From an uncultured Pseudohongiella sp. (GTDB lineage: Bacteria > Pseudomonadota > Gammaproteobacteria > Pseudomonadales > Pseudohongiellaceae), in assembly GCA_951812965.1 (NCBI GenBank), contig OX638341.1:1284438-1348437 (forward strand): 64,000 nucleotides of DNA. Reading direction: 5' to 3'. Both the position numbers and the translations under genes were made by a program. Below the pieces are notes generated by a model that saw only the letters and a program-made list of their open reading frames with translations, was not told where the DNA came from and searched no databases. Below are positions 24,189 to 33,219 of this stretch, one piece after another. The stretch's first letter is position 1, and each line of letters opens with the position of its first letter.

Positions 24189-26354
24189 TCAATATGCCAG
24201 AGTGTCTGGCCTGATCTGGAATTTGACCATCTTGCTCGTCGTTCCCTTGCCGCCCTCGGTATGCCAATTGAAATTGGTGCCGTAGTTGGCCCATACGGCG
24301 CGGCCTTTCCAGCCGGTGTCCGGGTCGTCGATACGGCCGTCCAGTCCGCGGGAATAAAATCCCAGCGGGTAGGGCACACGCATCGTTACCCATTCTCCGG
24401 TGCCTGGATTCAGTACCTTGAGCGAATCGGACCCGGAGCCTGTCGCTATGGGAATGTTCTCGCCAAGGCCAAGGGTGTTGAAGTTATCCACCCAATTGTA
24501 ATAGTGGAAGTCGGCTTTCACATCCGTGCCCTTCATGGTCGGACCCGGCGCTTCGTAAAGGGTCCAGCCTTCCGGGCAATGCTGGGAAGTCACCGCGCTC
24601 GGCCCGTTTAATACTTCGCATTTGCTGCGATCGAAACTGGCCAGGTGGCTGCTGCCGGACAGCGCCGTCCAGATCACGCCATTCCTGTCCGCATCGATTC
24701 CCCGCGGCCCGAATCCCTGGATTTCCCCATCGATAACCGGCACTTCGTACACTTCCGTGATACAGGTCTCCGGCGGATTGTCGCCGATGTCGAGGCGATA
24801 GATGCGGCCGGGAAACTCCTCGCCGGCGCCCCAGACCACGTTGTCGGCCGGATTCACGATGATGCCGTAATTCGCACCCGGCGCCATTTGGGTATCGAGA
24901 CTCGGGTCGAACTCGCCCCCCGCGTTCGGGTCGAACAAGGGACCGACCGGCGGGTTCCATGGTTTGGTGATGCGTCCGTCGCCATTGGTATCCACCACCA
25001 GTGGACACCAGCCCTGGGACAGTTGCTCATCGCCGGTTCGGTCGAATTCCCGCGTATTCACCCAGCCGATCACTTCGCTGAGCGTGCTGAAGTAGAGCTT
25101 GCGGTCCTCGCCCCAGCCGAACTGCAGGTGGTGCGTGCCGAAGCAGGTGTCGATGAGCCCGAATTCTTCCGTAGCCGGATCGTAATAGGAGGCCTGACGG
25201 GTACTGGCCCGGGGGGCGTAGTATTCCACGAATCGATTGTCCGATCCCGGCTGGCACCATTCCGGCAAGGTATTGCCTCTGACCTTGGTGGTCATCCATA
25301 CCCGGCCAAGTTCATCGAACATCGGATTGTGGGGGTCCGCCGGGCGCTGCCACAAGGGCTCATCGCCGTAGTAGGTGGACGGCACCGGAAACTCCTGGGC
25401 GAAGCGGGTTACCGCGGGATTGTCCGGGTTGTCTCGAACCGCTATCACTATCTCTCGCCAATCATGCGTTTCGGTGTCCAGTTCCAGCAGCGATCCATGC
25501 CCGCCGTCAACGCCGTATACCAGGCCGCCGGCGTTGATCGTCGGCTCGCGTTTGTCAGTGGTGATCTCATCGTGGATATAGGAGGACTCATTGCCCCAGT
25601 CCCATTGGGTAATGACGATATTGCGTTCGATGCCGGCGGGACGCGGCGGCGCCGGCGGAATTTCTCCTGCCGCTATGCGATCAGACCAGTCTGCGTAGGT
25701 ATCCATGCCGAGCGGCCCGAAGCGATTGGCAAAAGCCGCCATGACCGGCCCCCGTACGCCCATTGCCGTGCGGTAGCGCCATGCCTCGACGCTGGACTCG
25801 AATTCGAGATGGCTCAGGTTATCCAGCGTACGGGTCGCCTTGTTGCCTAACTGGTGGCAGAGCTGGCATCTCTGCTTGGTCATGTCGATCCACTGCGCCT
25901 GGCTGCGCATGGCCTCGGAAATACCGTTGCCGTCCGGGCCGGTGCCGGGAAACTCTTCGTGTCCTGGAATTTCGAGCAATGCATACCAGTAGTTGGCCGG
26001 ATACACCTGCGCCGCCAGCAGCGGGTCTTCCGCCGTGAAGACTTTCAGGGTGACGCCGGACGATCCAGGCCGCAGGAACACCGGGTCGGAATCCGCCAGG
26101 CCGTAACCTCTCACCCAGACGCTGTAATGTGCGTCGGGGAGTTCAGGCAGGACAAATCGGCCGTCGTCATCGGTCACGACGATCTTCACGAAGTGAGTCG
26201 GCGTGTCGTCGGTCTCGGCTATGACCCAGACGCCGGCCTCGGGGCCGCCGGTGCTCTGGACGGTGCCTTGAATCACGCCTTCGTTCGCCGGTTGCGCTGC
26301 GGCGGGCAACGCGGCCACCGCCAAACACAGGAATACAAAAAGCGATTTTTTCAT
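24189..26354 (-). CDS. Secreted carboxypeptidase-regulatory-like / propeller protein with one c-type haem site
   Basis: 721 residues. A signal peptide (ending LPAAAQ) is followed by a carboxypeptidase-regulatory-like beta sandwich (residues about 25-105: VIQGTVQSTGGPEAGVWVIAE, DDGRFVLPELPDAHYSVWVRGYG). Next comes a CQLCH haem c attachment motif (C163, C166, H167), then a long region with propeller-like repeats (GLVYGVDGGHGSLLELDTE, ANYGIIVNPADNVVWGAG, RGIDADRNGVIWTALSGSSHLASFD). This architecture suggests a periplasmic electron-transfer or substrate-binding role, possibly with the sulfatase encoded just upstream (gap 24 bp). It is not assignable to a characterised enzyme. Confidence 0.7.
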   Translation of the reverse strand: MKKSLFVFLCLAVAALPAAAQPANEGVIQGTVQSTGGPEAGVWVIAETDDTPTHFVKIVVTDDDGRFVLPELPDAHYSVWVRGYGLADSDPVFLRPGSSGVTLKVFTAEDPLLAAQVYPANYWYALLEIPGHEEFPGTGPDGNGISEAMRSQAQWIDMTKQRCQLCHQLGNKATRTLDNLSHLEFESSVEAWRYRTAMGVRGPVMAAFANRFGPLGMDTYADWSDRIAAGEIPPAPPRPAGIERNIVITQWDWGNESSYIHDEITTDKREPTINAGGLVYGVDGGHGSLLELDTETHDWREIVIAVRDNPDNPAVTRFAQEFPVPSTYYGDEPLWQRPADPHNPMFDELGRVWMTTKVRGNTLPEWCQPGSDNRFVEYYAPRASTRQASYYDPATEEFGLIDTCFGTHHLQFGWGEDRKLYFSTLSEVIGWVNTREFDRTGDEQLSQGWCPLVVDTNGDGRITKPWNPPVGPLFDPNAGGEFDPSLDTQMAPGANYGIIVNPADNVVWGAGEEFPGRIYRLDIGDNPPETCITEVYEVPVIDGEIQGFGPRGIDADRNGVIWTALSGSSHLASFDRSKCEVLNGPSAVTSQHCPEGWTLYEAPGPTMKGTDVKADFHYYNWVDNFNTLGLGENIPIATGSGSDSLKVLNPGTGEWVTMRVPYPLGFYSRGLDGRIDDPDTGWKGRAVWANYGTNFNWHTEGGKGTTSKMVKFQIRPDTLAY

Positions 26355-26378
26355 TTCGTTAGCCCTGGTTCTATACCC

Positions 26379-28070
26379 CTAATTGAATCCATTTCCGAAA
26401 ATGGTGCGCCCACGATTGTAACCCTCGGGCATTGGCAACACATTATTGGCTTGTGCCCAAACTTCGTAGTCGGCGAGCATTTCTTCAAATAATTGCGGCC
26501 GCGAGTCTTTCAAATCATGTACCTCGCCTGGGTCTGTCTTGATGTTGTACAGATGCCATTCGGTCTCGTTCTGTTCGAATCTGTTGATTACGATTTTGTA
26601 GTCACCCTTGAATAGAACGCTGCTGCCACCGAGTTCATAGCCAATGGGTTCGGAGGGGGAATGGATCTGGTCGGTAGTTCCCGCCAGGTGATCAGCCAGA
26701 CTCGAACCGACTATGGGTTCAACAGCGCCACCGTTCCAGCTTCCTTCATGATCATTGATATCAACCAGATCCAGAATAGTGGGCGCAAGATCGGTCACAA
26801 ACGTGAATTCATCAGTCAATTCGCCCCGCCGCGTTATGCCTGGACCCGAAATCACCAGAGGCACGCGCAGACCACCTTCGTTGGCATGAAACTTGAAGTA
26901 GATCAACGGTGAATTGGCGATCGTGGCATTGCCTGGACCGATCGCTACCCAGGAACCTCTCTCTCCCAGGGTTTCGTAGTCTGTGCGATATCCCATCTGT
27001 TCAAACCATGCGTTGAGCGGGGAGTTTCCGTCGGAATCCACCAGACTTGTACTTGCCGCTCCGTTGTCCGAGGTGAAAATGAAGATCGTATTGTCGTACT
27101 CATCAATACTTTCCAGGTACGACATCAAGCGCCCGATGTGCGCGTCCATCGCGTCGACCATGCCGGCATAGACTTCCATACGGCGAGCGTCATAACGTTT
27201 CTGTTCATCCGTCATTTCGCTCCAGTCCCGGGTGCCGGGAGTCGCTGTCACGTCGGACCCGGCGGGAATTACACCGTTGCCAATGGCCGCCTGCCGCCGC
27301 TTTTCCCGCAAAACAGTCCAACCCTCATCGTAGACTCCGGCATACTTGTCTGAATATTCTTTTGGCGCTTGCACTGGTATATGCACGGCCTGGAATGGAA
27401 TGTAGGCAAAAAACGGTTGATCGCTACTCTCGTTCGAATCGATAAACTCGATGGTCTTGTCGACAAAATATTCCGAAGAATAAAAATCATCGGGCAAGGT
27501 ATGGGGCGCCCCGTCCGCATACCAGTTGGCCTGGTCGTGGATGGGGAGATAAGTGTGTTGCGCCCAGTTATCCGCGCCGGTGTCGGCCAGGGCAATGGTG
27601 CGATCGAATCCCCGCGCCGAAGGCAGCAAGGAAGGCGTGTGTCCCAGATGCCATTTGCCGGTCATGTAAGTGTGGTAGCCATTCGCCTGCAGAAGGCTGG
27701 CCAGGGTTACGACCTTGTCGCTGAGAACGCCCTGATAGTGATCGAAAGCCATTTGCTCCGGAGGAATGGATTCAGGGATGTTGGGGACACCGTTTCGATG
27801 ACTGTCCACGCCGGTCAACAGCATGGCGCGAGCCGGGGCGCAATTTGCGGCGGTATGGTAGTTGGTGAACGATAAGCCTTCCGCGGCGAGTCGCGCGATA
27901 TTCGGTGTATTGATTTCGCTGCCGAAAGGCGAAATGTCCGTATAGCCAAGATCATCCGCAAGAATCAGAACGACATTGGGGCGATCAGGCTGCTGTGCGT
28001 CAACGAGAGTTGGCGCGCCAAGATTCATGAGCACAGCTATACCAAGAAAAAACAGGATTCGGAATTTCAT
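26379..28070 (-). CDS. Exported arylsulfatase-type sulfatase
   Basis: 563 residues of the alkaline-phosphatase-like sulfatase family. After the signal peptide (ending LVDAQ) come PNVVLILADDLGYTDISPFG (Ca-binding D39, D40), then HTAANCAPARAMLLTG, the sulfatase signature C-x-P-x-R whose Cys77 must be converted to formylglycine. GKWHLGH and FIFTSDNGAASTS supply the remaining catalytic and metal residues. It cleaves sulfate esters outside the cytoplasm. No formylglycine-generating enzyme is encoded in this window. It is second in the operon, 15 bp after the redoxin gene. Substrate unknown; sulfated polysaccharide or aryl sulfates are possible. Confidence 0.9.
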   Translation of the reverse strand: MKFRILFFLGIAVLMNLGAPTLVDAQQPDRPNVVLILADDLGYTDISPFGSEINTPNIARLAAEGLSFTNYHTAANCAPARAMLLTGVDSHRNGVPNIPESIPPEQMAFDHYQGVLSDKVVTLASLLQANGYHTYMTGKWHLGHTPSLLPSARGFDRTIALADTGADNWAQHTYLPIHDQANWYADGAPHTLPDDFYSSEYFVDKTIEFIDSNESSDQPFFAYIPFQAVHIPVQAPKEYSDKYAGVYDEGWTVLREKRRQAAIGNGVIPAGSDVTATPGTRDWSEMTDEQKRYDARRMEVYAGMVDAMDAHIGRLMSYLESIDEYDNTIFIFTSDNGAASTSLVDSDGNSPLNAWFEQMGYRTDYETLGERGSWVAIGPGNATIANSPLIYFKFHANEGGLRVPLVISGPGITRRGELTDEFTFVTDLAPTILDLVDINDHEGSWNGGAVEPIVGSSLADHLAGTTDQIHSPSEPIGYELGGSSVLFKGDYKIVINRFEQNETEWHLYNIKTDPGEVHDLKDSRPQLFEEMLADYEVWAQANNVLPMPEGYNRGRTIFGNGFN

Positions 28071-28085
28071 GACTTATTCGCTTTT

Positions 28086-29249
28086 TTAGCGGGAGCTTGA
28101 GCGCTGGTAATCCAGGTTCTGAAACTCCAGTGTAAATGAAACCGGAACGGATACAGGGAGATAACAAATCGCGTCGTCACAGGCCTGGTAGTCGAGCGTG
28201 CCGGACAATGTAATCGCGTTGACTTCCTCCATCACATCTTCAGTTTCCGCTGAAGCATTTACCACGGCTTCCTGTATCAGGGTGAAGGGTTCCTGGTAGA
28301 CAGGAACATACTCATCCAGGGGCTCGAAATAGTAGATTTCCGATTGCGGAAACTCCACGGCTTCGAAGCGGACAAATTCCGAAGGCGCCATATTGAATCC
28401 GATCACTCGATAACCCTTTTCCTCGGCGCCCGGGGCATAAATGTGCATTTCAGGGCCGGGTTCAACATCGACGGCCAGAGAAAAGCGAGTGCCGTTCGTG
28501 ACAACGGTATCGCTTGGATAGGCGGTGAAATTCAGATGTGCGGAAGTGCCTTCGATAGCAGCGATCGGGGACAATCCTATGCCCGATTTCAGCATGACGT
28601 TGGAAGTGGTCACTCTTTCCCGATAAAACTCTTCGAAGTAACGGGCAGTGACACGGCCATCGGCATCCAGCACGAATGTTCCCGGAAAGGGAGTGCCGTT
28701 GATCATCCGGCGTAGTTGCGGAGAATCGAATACGGCCGCCGCAACATATTTATGGATATCGGCTACCACCGCGGGATCGTTTCCATTGGGCCCAAGCCCT
28801 TCGGCGACCACGGTATTCAGAATGCCATATTCCCTGATGGTGGCGGAATCATCGTCCGACAAAAGCGGGAACGTAATGCCGCGCCGCTCGGCGAACGCAG
28901 CCAGGGTATCCTCCGAATCGTAGCTGATAGCAGCTACGCCTATTCCGGCGTCTTGCAGTTCTTTCGAACGGTCCTGCAACTCCACGAGTTGCGCTTTACA
29001 GTAGGGTCACCAATCCGCCGAACGGTGAAACAGCAACATGGCGCCATTCGGTCCCATGATGGAGTCCAGCGTCTGCGGCCGGCCGTGCTGATCGGGCAGA
29101 TTGAAATCGGGCACGTGTTCGCCCACTTGTGAGCCCAGGGAATGTACGTCGATCGGGGCTCTATCCTGGGCGGTGGACGATATGGGAAGCGCAAGCAGCA
29201 GGGCAGCAATCATGGAAAGGAGGCAGGCGTTTCGTTCGGGCATTTTCAT
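28086..29249 (-). CDS. Redoxin/DsbD-N fusion, predicted selenoprotein (UGA-encoded Sec81)
   Basis: One 387-residue frame interrupted only by TGA at 29009-29007. Up to the TGA: signal peptide (ending SSTAQ) and AhpC/TSA-type redoxin start (VGEHVPDFNLPDQHGRPQTLDS, GAMLLFHRSADW). Directly after it, in frame: PYCKAQLVELQ, so the active site is W-U-P-Y-C, where relatives have CxxC. The redoxin fold continues (VAAISYDSEDTLAAFAERRGITFPLLSD, GTFVLDADGRV) and a C-terminal DsbD-N-like domain ends YQACDDAICYLPVSVPVSF. Downstream of the UGA, GCAACTC-GTG-GAGTTGC forms a perfect 7-bp stem with loop starting 22 nt after the UGA, as expected for a bacterial SECIS. Start 29249 is set by GGAGAG 7 bases upstream. 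Likely an exported peroxiredoxin- or thioredoxin-like enzyme. A nonsense mutation is the alternative. Confidence 0.75.
28976..28998 (-). promoter_or_regulatory. Candidate bacterial SECIS hairpin
   Basis: On the minus strand, 15-31 nt after the in-frame UGA (29009-29007), GCAACTC and GAGTTGC form a perfect 7-bp stem closed by the loop GTG. Known bacterial SECIS elements need a hairpin whose loop lies about 16-37 nt downstream of the UGA with a G in the first two loop positions; this one satisfies those rules by eye. Folding was not computed. Confidence 0.6.
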
Positions 29250-29412
29250 GGAGTGGCTCTCCATCTGGAAAATTCAACATACCAGCAATGCGGCGATTAT
29301 GGGAGAAAGAAACCGATTTGTAACAATTAGCGACAGAGTCAGACAATGGATAGTCCCTTCCCGGAACATGGGGTACAGTTCGTCGCTTGGAAGCATTCCT
29401 GGGTGAACAGCG

Positions 29413-29892
29413 ATGAGAGCAGGAATATTCTTCTCTACTGCAGTCCTGCTCGCGGGAATCGCGGGATTTTCCTATTGGTTCCTTGCCTCTCCATGCGACC
29501 GCACGCCCGGAGGGTATTTGTTGGGGGAGGAATCTCAAGAGGTAATTTCCGACTGGTCGTTCGTCAATGACGTGCCCATATGTCAAATCCAGACGAGCGT
29601 TTTCATTCTTCCTCATTCAATCAATTTGAATTGCTCGTCCATAGAGAACGAACTCTTCATCGGTTGCATGAATTGCGAAGGAAAGCGCTGGGGCGCCGCG
29701 TTGACTGAACGTGGTCAAGCTCGAATTCGAATCGGCGGCACCGTGTATCCTGTGGCGGCACGACGGCTAACGGACACTGCTGAAAAGGACCATGCCTGGT
29801 TATCGAGCAGCATAAAAGCGGAAAGACCCCCCGGCACTCCGCGACCACCGGACAATATCTGGTGGACATTCCATCTTACATCCGCGAACTGA
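29413..29892 (+). CDS. Unknown small membrane-anchored protein (DWSFV family member 1)
   Basis: 159 residues with a single N-terminal hydrophobic segment (FFSTAVLLAGIAGFSYWFLA). The extracytoplasmic part resembles the protein at 33220-33771: SDWSFVNDVPICQIQT against SDWSFVRGVRTFELQL, then a GKRW/KKW block, RIRIGGTVYPVAARR against MRIQGKRYPIMLTR, and a C-terminal phenylalanine-rich tail. It is richer in Cys than its relative (ICQIQ, NLNCSS, GCMNCEG). Divergent from the selenoprotein operon. Function unknown; the shared layout suggests a small beta-barrel binding domain, but this is only inference. Confidence 0.55.
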   Translation: MRAGIFFSTAVLLAGIAGFSYWFLASPCDRTPGGYLLGEESQEVISDWSFVNDVPICQIQTSVFILPHSINLNCSSIENELFIGCMNCEGKRWGAALTERGQARIRIGGTVYPVAARRLTDTAEKDHAWLSSSIKAERPPGTPRPPDNIWWTFHLTSAN

Positions 29893-29937
29893 TATCCAAG
29901 GGACATCCACCAAGATATTTCCCCGATCAGGCATTTT

Positions 29938-32145
29938 TTACGGATCCTGCAGGCGTCGTCCCGGACACGCGGACCCGTTGATCGCAGTAACTCTCAGTAG
30001 ATCAACTCTCAGGCTGGCGAAAGCATCCATGTCAGAACAGCGCACGTAGGTGAAGCGCAGGTCGAGTTCATCGCCATCCCCAAGGCCAGAATTAAGCAGC
30101 AGAGGCTGCACATCGTGAAGAGACCAATTGCGCGCCAGACTCAATTCCTCAAGCTGGTTCAAACCAGCCAATGCGCTCACGTCTGTAATGTTGTTGTTCT
30201 CAAGCCTCAAGACTTTCAACGCATGCAATCGCCTGAGTGCGCCAATGTCTTCGATTCTGTTATTGCTGAGAAACAAGTGCTCCAAATCGATCATCTCGCC
30301 GAGGGCGCTAATGTTGGAGATTGCGTTGTCATTCAGGCTTAGTTGCTGCATGCCAGACATACCGCTCAGTGGGCTTAAGTCCTCTATCTGATTGTTGTGA
30401 GCCCACAGCAGTACCAGGTCATCAAGGTTGGCGAGTGCACTTATGTCCTTGATCTCACTATTATAAATACGCAGATGAGTAAGTTTGGCAAGATTTGCCA
30501 GGGGGCTTATATCCGATATTGCATTGAGATGAATGCGTAACAAACGCATCTCCGTGAGGCCCGCTAGTGGGCTTATGTCGGTTATGCCATTAAACACCAC
30601 GTCAGGATCGCGCCCATCGTCCATGTTGAGATAATGCTGGAGTTGATAGGGGTACAGCCCGTGCACATGTAATTGGCGTAGCTTGGTGAGCCCCGCCAGA
30701 GGGCTGATATCAGAAATCGGATTTTCACTGACGATGAGCTGTTCCAGGTTGGTCAACTCACTTATGGGGCTGAGGTCACTGAACCAGTTGGTGTGCAGAT
30801 TCAGACTCACCAGATTTTTCAGGTTGCCAAGCGGGCTTATATCCGTAATCAGTCGATTGAGCAGAGTAAGTCTGGTCAGGCCAGTGAGGTTCTGAATCCC
30901 GTCCAGGCTCTCGAAAGGCTTTTCCGGCGACGGCCTCAAGGTGCCACCGTAGACCACGCGCTGAATGGTTGTTCCGACAATAAGCTGTTCAAGCTCTGCC
31001 GCCAGGCCGCAGCTCAGTGCTGCTCCTGAATCCAGCCCCAGCGCTTCATTAACCACTTCGGCCAGATCCTGATCGGCAAAGGTGACAATCGCATCCGACG
31101 AAAAATCCCGGCAGTGGTCCGTGGGAGACAGGATAGTTTGTGCCTGCGTATTGGCAAAACGGATTTCCGCAATAGCAATGCCGCTTTCACCAGCCACCGA
31201 ATACAATAACCAGGTCTTGTCGCCTTCCTGATAAATGGCCGGATCTCTGAGTTGGTGAACCCGCTCATCGATGTAGCCTCCTCTTGAAGCTTCCAAGGGC
31301 AGGTCGGCGCCTTCGTAATCCATTTCAGGCCGCAATACTTCAATCGGGTCAGTTGCAGTCCATTCATTCCAATCATCTTTCAACTCGATTGTGGAAAGCA
31401 TTATGCGTTCCGGTTCATCGCCCCGGTTGGTGAAGAATACATAGAGGTGTTCATCTCTAATCAGCAGAGCCGAATGGCGCATGTCGGGAGTGAAAAACCG
31501 GGGACCCGCTTCGAAATCCGTCAAGCCGTCGCGAGAGCGATAAAGGAAACCCGGCATGCTCATGGCGTAGTGGAAGCCCTCGTGCTCAATCACGCGAAAG
31601 TAGGGGCTGCCCAAATCTTCTTCTCTGCCTTCGAAGTGAATACCGTCTTCAGACACGGCTGCGCGTGTGAACTGTCTGCCTACTCCCCGGCCATGGTAAT
31701 ACATCACTATTTGCTGAAGATCTTCACGCACGTGCACGTCTGGTGATGCGATATGTGCATACAGTGGTGCATTCCGCCCCGGGGCAAGTGAACAGGGAGG
31801 GCAAGTAGCAGGAAAGAAGGAGTCTTCGAGTCTCAAGGAGCCTGGTGAATACACCGTCCAGGGGCCAGTGACTTCATCGGCGTAAGCCATGCGAATGTAA
31901 GAGCCGCGGTGATCAGCAAAATAGAGATAGTAGCTGCCAAGCGGATTCTCGACCCACTCAGGCACCTTGATCAACGAGGGGCCCTGAATATTGCCGCCCA
32001 TTCGGGCATCCATATCAGGCGTGATGATGGGACCATCGCCAAGGCGAGTGACAGTGAAGTTGGCTGGCTCCGCAGCGTGCGAGGCTCCAGCAAGAGCCGA
32101 CAGTGCGTACAAGAGTAGAGTCAGTAGTTTTGCAGTTTTCATCAT
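29938..32145 (-). CDS. Secreted GH43-like propeller fused to leucine-rich repeats
   Basis: 735 residues from ATG 32145. A signal peptide (ending GASHA) is followed by a five-bladed-propeller module like GH43/GH117 glycosidase-type proteins (FTVTRLGDGPIITPDMDARMGGNIQGPSLI, YYLYFADHRGSYIRMAYAD, ASPDVHVREDLQQIVMYYHG, RDPAIYQEGDKTWLLYSVAGES), to about residue 370. From about 430 to 700 there are internalin/SDS22-type LRRs, repeating LxxLTxLxxLxLxxNxIxDISPLAxL. A Cys-rich cap (RCSDMDAF, NGSACPGRR) ends the protein. Carbohydrate binding or hydrolysis plus surface adhesion would fit. The in-frame TTG at 32166 is a weaker start. A glycosidase-LRR fusion is unusual. Confidence 0.75.
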   Translation of the reverse strand: MMKTAKLLTLLLYALSALAGASHAAEPANFTVTRLGDGPIITPDMDARMGGNIQGPSLIKVPEWVENPLGSYYLYFADHRGSYIRMAYADEVTGPWTVYSPGSLRLEDSFFPATCPPCSLAPGRNAPLYAHIASPDVHVREDLQQIVMYYHGRGVGRQFTRAAVSEDGIHFEGREEDLGSPYFRVIEHEGFHYAMSMPGFLYRSRDGLTDFEAGPRFFTPDMRHSALLIRDEHLYVFFTNRGDEPERIMLSTIELKDDWNEWTATDPIEVLRPEMDYEGADLPLEASRGGYIDERVHQLRDPAIYQEGDKTWLLYSVAGESGIAIAEIRFANTQAQTILSPTDHCRDFSSDAIVTFADQDLAEVVNEALGLDSGAALSCGLAAELEQLIVGTTIQRVVYGGTLRPSPEKPFESLDGIQNLTGLTRLTLLNRLITDISPLGNLKNLVSLNLHTNWFSDLSPISELTNLEQLIVSENPISDISPLAGLTKLRQLHVHGLYPYQLQHYLNMDDGRDPDVVFNGITDISPLAGLTEMRLLRIHLNAISDISPLANLAKLTHLRIYNSEIKDISALANLDDLVLLWAHNNQIEDLSPLSGMSGMQQLSLNDNAISNISALGEMIDLEHLFLSNNRIEDIGALRRLHALKVLRLENNNITDVSALAGLNQLEELSLARNWSLHDVQPLLLNSGLGDGDELDLRFTYVRCSDMDAFASLRVDLLRVTAINGSACPGRRLQDP

Positions 32146-32171
32146 GGTTTTCGCGGTTATCTCCAAGAGTT

Positions 32172-33032
32172 TTACTCACTCATTTTCGATACTACATTTA
32201 TTCCGGTCTCGGGATTGGCGTCATCTCCCGGATCATGAAAAAAGCCCGCTGCCACGCTGACCGAGACAGCCGGACTTGCTTCAGCAATGCATGCAATGAC
32301 GTGATTATCCGGATCATCATCGGCGAGCGCGAGTGGGTGCACGGAATTGCCGTTATCAAGCAGGACCGATACGGCGGTTCGCTGGGCCTCGGCCAGATCA
32401 GCGCCCCCGGGTCCGGTAACCCCGCCTTCCCAGGTTAGCTGGACTGCTTGCGCGGTTTGTTCCGGGCATTCCCCTTCCAGTCCTGAATTGTCGGGTGCGA
32501 AGCGCTCGGCGAATACGAGACTCGGTCCAGCCGCGAGTGCTGTCACTTCCTCACCTTTTACACCAAGCAACGAGTTGCCGTCGACATCTTCGAGCTGTTC
32601 CACGATCTCGACACTGACCGGCAGGGAGTCTCCCGGACTAAAAGGGCCGATGAGAAGGACAGTTCGTTGTTCCAGCGATTCCAGAGCAGGGCGAAGGGTT
32701 GCACACAATGGAGTGACAATCTCACCGGAACTGATTTCAACTGCAAACGCAGTTGGAGAAACCGTATCGCCATTTATCTGGACAGAAAAGATAACGGGCA
32801 TTCCATCCTGACCGCCAGCCGGCGGCAGTCCGCATAATCGAATGGCTCCTGGCGGCAAGGGGTCCAGTCCGTGATAGACAGACAGAATGCGCGCTCCATT
32901 CTCATTTTCATCGACATTGTCTTGAGCTTGCGCGTGATTACAGGCGCTTGGTGACAAGAGAATGAAAAAGAAGGCAACTGGATGACAGATCAGCTTCTTG
33001 AGTATCGAAGTGCACATGAACATTATTGTCAA
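32172..33032 (-). CDS. Unknown secreted acidic protein
   Basis: 286 residues with an N-terminal signal (about 30 residues, CHPVAFFFILLSPSACNHAQAQ). Cleavage after AQAQ or at the Cys of SPSAC are both possible; the latter is a poor lipobox. The rest is very acidic and beta-rich: GARILSVYHGLDPLPPGAIRLCG, VDGNSLLGVKGEEVTALAAGPSLVFAERFAPDNSG, and a C-terminal DDDPDNHVIACIAEASPAVSVSVAAGF. I do not recognise the family. It lies 26 bp upstream of the GH43-like/LRR gene on the same strand and is likely cotranscribed with it. Confidence 0.55.
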   Translation of the reverse strand: MTIMFMCTSILKKLICHPVAFFFILLSPSACNHAQAQDNVDENENGARILSVYHGLDPLPPGAIRLCGLPPAGGQDGMPVIFSVQINGDTVSPTAFAVEISSGEIVTPLCATLRPALESLEQRTVLLIGPFSPGDSLPVSVEIVEQLEDVDGNSLLGVKGEEVTALAAGPSLVFAERFAPDNSGLEGECPEQTAQAVQLTWEGGVTGPGGADLAEAQRTAVSVLLDNGNSVHPLALADDDPDNHVIACIAEASPAVSVSVAAGFFHDPGDDANPETGINVVSKMSE

Positions 33033-33085
33033 TTCACTATTTAAATCAACGAGTTAAAACGATGTGCCAGGTGGTGTAACAAGAA

Positions 33086-33214
33086 CTATCGGTCCAAACC
33101 CGCCAGGAAGCGCAGGAGTCTTATTTCGATTCCCTCGGCAACTCCGGGGACAAACAGAACAATGAGTACTACGGTGAGCAGGACACCGGCTGCAATAAAA
33201 TAGGAATATTTCAT
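33086..33214 (-). CDS. Small single-helix membrane protein, 42 residues
   Basis: ATG at 33214 to TAG at 33088-33086. The product starts MKYSYFIAAGVLLTVVLIVLFVPGVA, a clear single transmembrane helix, followed by a short basic tail (IEIRLLRFLAGLDR). Its ATG lies 5 bases after the stop of the upstream gene (33222-33220), which is typical of translational coupling, although there is no separate strong ribosome site. No homologue is recognised. Short length limits confidence. Confidence 0.45.
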   Translation of the reverse strand: MKYSYFIAAGVLLTVVLIVLFVPGVAEGIEIRLLRFLAGLDR

Positions 33215-33219
33215 ATTGT

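Noticed and set aside
24645..25850. 401-residue plus-strand frame
   Set aside because: Antisense to the haem-site propeller protein; no domain pattern.
28086..29264. Two separate genes (28086-28985 and 29007-29264) for a redoxin and a short exported peptide
   Set aside because: They share one frame and the TGA sits at the active-site position with family sequence on both sides; a single selenoprotein gene fits better.
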